A stretch of 6,415 nucleotides of DNA from an uncultured Caldilinea sp. (GTDB lineage: Bacteria > Chloroflexota > Anaerolineae > Caldilineales > Caldilineaceae), in NCBI GenBank assembly GCA_937928035.1, contig CALFWA010000243.1, forward strand, positions 1 to 6,415. Reading direction: 5' to 3'. A model generated the notes under the pieces. The model ran no database searches and was not told the DNA's origin. It saw nothing but the letters and a program-made list of their open reading frames with translations. This document shows, piece by piece, positions 1 to 6,415 of the stretch (positions are counted from its first letter, which is position 1; each line of letters begins with the position of its first letter). The position numbers were made by a program, and so were the translations under genes.

Positions 1-273
1 CCGGTTGACCTCATGCTGCTCAAAGCGAAAGGCGACGCCCGGCGCATTGACCCCGCCAAACGCAGCCGTCAGGGCGGCGTAGGTGCCGTCTTTGCTGCCG
101 TCATCGACAAGGATCACCTCCACCCCTTTGACCGTCTCGCCGGTTGGCAGCGTCGTCCCCACCAACCCCTGGGCCACCGGCAAAAATTCGGTCAACAGCT
201 TGTCTACGTTGTCTACCTCGTTGTAACAGGGTATGACGATCGAAAGCAACACGTCGTTCAATGTCCTTTCCAC
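1..273 (-). CDS. Family 2 glycosyltransferase, N-terminal part (3' end beyond the left edge)
   Basis: Only the first 91 codons are present; the frame runs open off the left edge. Seen directly: a GT-A nucleotide-binding start with SIVIPCYNE at residues 11-19 and VDDGSKDGT at 56-64 (Asp57/Asp58 would bind the nucleotide sugar), ending at HEVNR, which in this family is normally followed by GKG. This pattern is typical of membrane-associated family 2 transferases of the polyprenyl-phosphate-mannose/glucose synthase type, but substrate cannot be read from this fragment. The start is uncertain. I use GTG at 271-273, preceded by AGGGA with 7-nt spacing. TTG at 259-261 or GTG at 250-252 (AAAGGA about 11 nt upstream) are alternatives, and all place the conserved core correctly. 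The gene begins 13 bp after the dehydrogenase stop and is probably the next gene of the polysaccharide operon. Confidence 0.88.
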   Translation of the reverse strand, partial: MERTLNDVLLSIVIPCYNEVDNVDKLLTEFLPVAQGLVGTTLPTGETVKGVEVILVDDGSKDGTYAALTAAFGGVNAPGVAFRFEQHEVNR

Positions 274-286
274 TATGCAATCCCTG

Positions 287-296
<10 letters not shown>
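273..296. repeat. 10-bp direct repeat at the dehydrogenase/glycosyltransferase junction
   Basis: On the minus strand GATTGCATAG occurs twice, separated by 4 nt (plus-strand copies CTATGCAATC at 273-282 and 287-296). The first copy in transcription order contains the last codons and the TAG stop of the dehydrogenase. The second lies in the junction, just before or overlapping the start of the glycosyltransferase. It looks like a small tandem duplication; a function is not evident. Confidence 0.7.
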
Positions 297-1324
<1,028 letters not shown>

Positions 1325-1329
1325 CTTTC

Positions 1330-1333
1330 CCTC

Positions 1334-1335
<2 letters not shown>
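1330..1335 (-). promoter_or_regulatory. Ribosome binding site of the dehydrogenase
   Basis: A perfect AGGAGG sits 5 nt before the ATG at 1322-1324 and overlaps the TAG stop (1334-1336) of the aminotransferase. It is the strongest Shine-Dalgarno sequence in the operon and fixes the start of the dehydrogenase. Confidence 0.85.
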
Positions 1336-3063
<1,728 letters not shown>

Positions 3064-4789
3064 CGTTCAACCTTTCCACTTTCTCAGGCTTGCCCAACGC
3101 CTGATACCACCATTCACGCACCATCAGTTGCCCCTGGCCGAAATCCAGCCCCTGCCACATCTGCACTGCAGCGTCGACGTCGCCTTCCAGCGCGTAAATT
3201 TCGCCCAGCATCTGGCGCGTCGCCCGGTCATGGGGCGCAGAAGCGTAGGCGGCGAGCAAGTGCGCTTTGGCCAGATCGAACGCTCCCTGCGCCAGTGCAA
3301 TGGCGCCGAGCCGACGACGCGCCGTGGGCTGCAAGGGATCGAGCGCCAACGCTGCTTCAAAATGGAGCTCCGCCAGCGTCAGCTCCGCGCGAAGCTGGCG
3401 CCGCACCTCATCCTGAAACGACCAGGGCGGGCGCCGATACGTTCCCAACTCAACGCGTGTTTGCAGCACGGCGCCGAGATTGGCTTCCCAGCGGGCGGCG
3501 GCACCGCCTGACATCAGCATCGCCAGCAGCAACGGCGCCGCGAGGCCAAAGACCAGCCCACCCCCGATCGGCGCGATCGAAAACAGCACAGGCTGAACGC
3601 CTTCTATGGCCGCCTCGTAGGCCGTGGAAGCGCTCCAAAGCAGAAGCGCGGGCGTGAAAAAGACAAATGCAGCCAGCGGGCTATAAAACAGCTCCGCCTC
3701 GAACAGACTATGCACCAGAAAGGCGCCCAGCCCCGCCAGCCCTCCGATCAGCAAAATGCGAGTTGTGCGCTCGGCGATGCGTAAGGCGACGACGGCGTAG
3801 GTCACCGTCGTTGCAATGAGACCCAACCATGCAAACAACGCCGCCAACCCTTGCTCGAGGGCCAGATGCAGATAGAAGTTGTGGGCGTGGTAGAGATAAG
3901 GCACATGGAGCAGATACGCATAGGTTGCGTAGACCATCACGGCTGTGCCCAGGCCGCTGCCGGTGAAGTAGTAATCGGCGATCAACGGCAGCGAGCTGCG
4001 CCAGAGGTCCAATCGGCTGAGCGCCGATGCATCCTGAATGCCCAGCTGCGTATCCAGCCTTGGCAAGGCGATGACGGCGAGATAAACCAACGCAGCGCCA
4101 GCCGCGCCCAACAATGCGGCGCCATCGAGCAGCCAAAGCCACCTGGTCTGAAAACGACGCTTCAGCGCTCCGTGCAGCCAGCCATAGCCCACCGCCGCGC
4201 CGGCGGCGCCCAGCCCCAAAAACGCTCCCCGCGAGCCGGTCAACGCCAGCGCCATCAAACTCAACGCAAGCAACCCGCCGACCAGCAAAGCGGCCCTTCC
4301 GCGTTTTCGCGTCCATACAATCCACAATATAGCTCCCAGCACAGGGATGGCCATCGCCAACAGTTGAGCGGTCAGATTGGGATTGGGAGTCGGCAGCCAT
4401 ATCGCCGCAATGTTCCATGCACGCAACCCTGCACCCACAAACTGGGCCAGATAAATCACAGAGACGAACGCCCCCGCCAGCGCAACTCCTCCTCCCAGAA
4501 CTCGGACGGTCATTTGCATCGAACAATATTTGCCCAGCAGCGGCGCCGCCAATACAGCCACAAAACCACCCAGTAAAAAGAAAAAGCGCTCGATCGCTCT
4601 GTCTTCGTCGTATGCAACCCAAACTGCGACCACCGTCGCCGTAAATAGGCTCAGGGTGAACCCGTAATTCGCTCCCAAAACAGCGCTCTGCAACCTTACG
4701 AAAGTCTCGGGGCCGAAACCTCCGCTCTGCTCATCCGCTCTTCTTACATCGACTCTTGAAGCCATGCACTAAATCCGTCTTTGCGATGC

Positions 4790-4819
4790 GTCTGTAGGTT
4801 TATACGAACTTCTACAGAC
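4790..4819 (-). promoter_or_regulatory. Dyad/hairpin in the leader of the polysaccharide operon
   Basis: A perfect 8-bp inverted repeat, GTCTGTAG at 4790-4797 and CTACAGAC at 4812-4819, with a 14-nt spacer. In the minus-strand RNA the spacer can add three more pairs (GUU/AAC) after a 2-nt AA bulge, closing a 6-nt loop. It lies between the predicted transcription start and the ligase ATG, 24 nt from the start codon. No T-run follows on the minus strand, so it is not an intrinsic terminator. It may be a repressor operator, an RNA stability hairpin or a translational control element. Confidence 0.5.
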
Positions 4820-4851
4820 TTTCGGCCCACATCCCTGGCAAATCTGGAAAA

Positions 4852-4879
4852 ATTATAGCACCCGCACAACCCTCCATAA
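4852..4879 (-). promoter_or_regulatory. Predicted extended -10 sigma70-type promoter of the polysaccharide operon
   Basis: On the minus strand TGCTATAAT gives a consensus -10 (TATAAT at 4852-4857) with the TGn extension at 4858-4860. The best -35 candidate, TTATGG at 4874-4879, is weak but spaced 16 bp away, as is common for extended -10 promoters. Transcription would start near 4845, giving a leader of about 80 nt before the ligase ATG that contains the GTCTGTAG/CTACAGAC dyad. Confidence 0.6.
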
Positions 4880-4965
4880 CTTACAATGTGCTGACAGCCG
4901 ATGACGCTCTTCTCTGGGCAAACCTCCGACGGGGCTAAGGAGGCGACATAATCTCAATACAACAG

Positions 4966-4993
4966 AAAAGGGTGGTCAGGCGACCACCCTTTT
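4966..4993 (-). terminator. Intrinsic terminator after the radical SAM gene
   Basis: A perfect 12-bp stem (AAAAGGGTGGTC at 4966-4977 with GACCACCCTTTT at 4982-4993) closes a 4-nt loop. It begins 36 nt after the radical SAM stop codon. On the minus strand the stem ends in TTTT followed by CTGTTGT. The plus strand has TTTTT after the stem, so it could also stop transcription from the other direction. It separates the radical SAM gene from the polysaccharide operon. Confidence 0.85.
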
Positions 4994-5029
4994 TCTCCGT
5001 CTCCGCGCTGCGGCGCAGGCAACGGTCTG

Positions 5030-6415
<1,386 letters not shown>

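Noticed and set aside
4922..4943. Short inverted repeat CCTCC/GGAGG upstream of the polysaccharide promoter
   Set aside because: Only five pairs around an 11-nt spacer, with no T-run; expected by chance in this composition.
4934..4950. Plus-strand AAGGAGG that looks like a ribosome binding site
   Set aside because: No start codon follows at a suitable distance, and the terminator hairpin comes directly after it.

Overview
The window reads as a bacterial chromosomal segment of moderately high G+C. All six real genes lie on the minus strand, so they are transcribed from high to low coordinates. The gene style fits an environmental bacterium such as Chloroflexota/Anaerolineae: a B12-type radical SAM protein, an O-antigen-ligase-family protein carrying a TPR tail, and a dehydrogenase of the GHIERFNPA type. 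That taxonomic guess is an inference and is weak without database searches.

Region by region, reading in the direction of transcription. (1) 6415-5030 is a cobalamin-binding-domain radical SAM protein whose 5' end lies beyond the right edge. It closes with a strong intrinsic terminator at 4993-4966. (2) 5029-4766 is a 264-bp intergenic stretch. It holds that terminator, an extended -10 promoter (TGCTATAAT) pointing at the next gene, and an 8+8-bp dyad (GTCTGTAG/CTACAGAC) in the predicted 5' leader. I see no other feature there. (3) 4765-1 is a tightly packed cluster for cell-surface polysaccharide: an O-antigen ligase/polymerase-family membrane protein with a TPR tail, a WbpD-like N-acetyltransferase, a WbpE/GnnB-like PLP aminotransferase, a Gfo/Idh/MocA-family sugar-nucleotide 3-dehydrogenase (GnnA/WbpB-like role), and the start of a family 2 glycosyltransferase cut by the left edge. 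Junctions are a 32-bp overlap, a 4-bp ATGA overlap, a 9-bp gap and a gap of about 13 bp. This is a single operon in all likelihood.

The three soluble enzymes form a coherent pathway. The dehydrogenase oxidises C3 of a UDP-GlcNAc-type sugar, the aminotransferase puts an amino group on the 3-keto carbon, and the acyltransferase N-acetylates it, giving a UDP-2,3-diacetamido-2,3-dideoxy sugar. The glycosyltransferase may transfer this or another sugar, and the ligase-family protein would polymerise the finished chain or attach it to an acceptor. No UDP-GlcNAc 6-dehydrogenase (WbpA) is visible, so the window does not show whether the sugar is a glucose or a glucuronic acid derivative. I found no tRNA, rRNA, CRISPR array, insertion sequence or phage gene.
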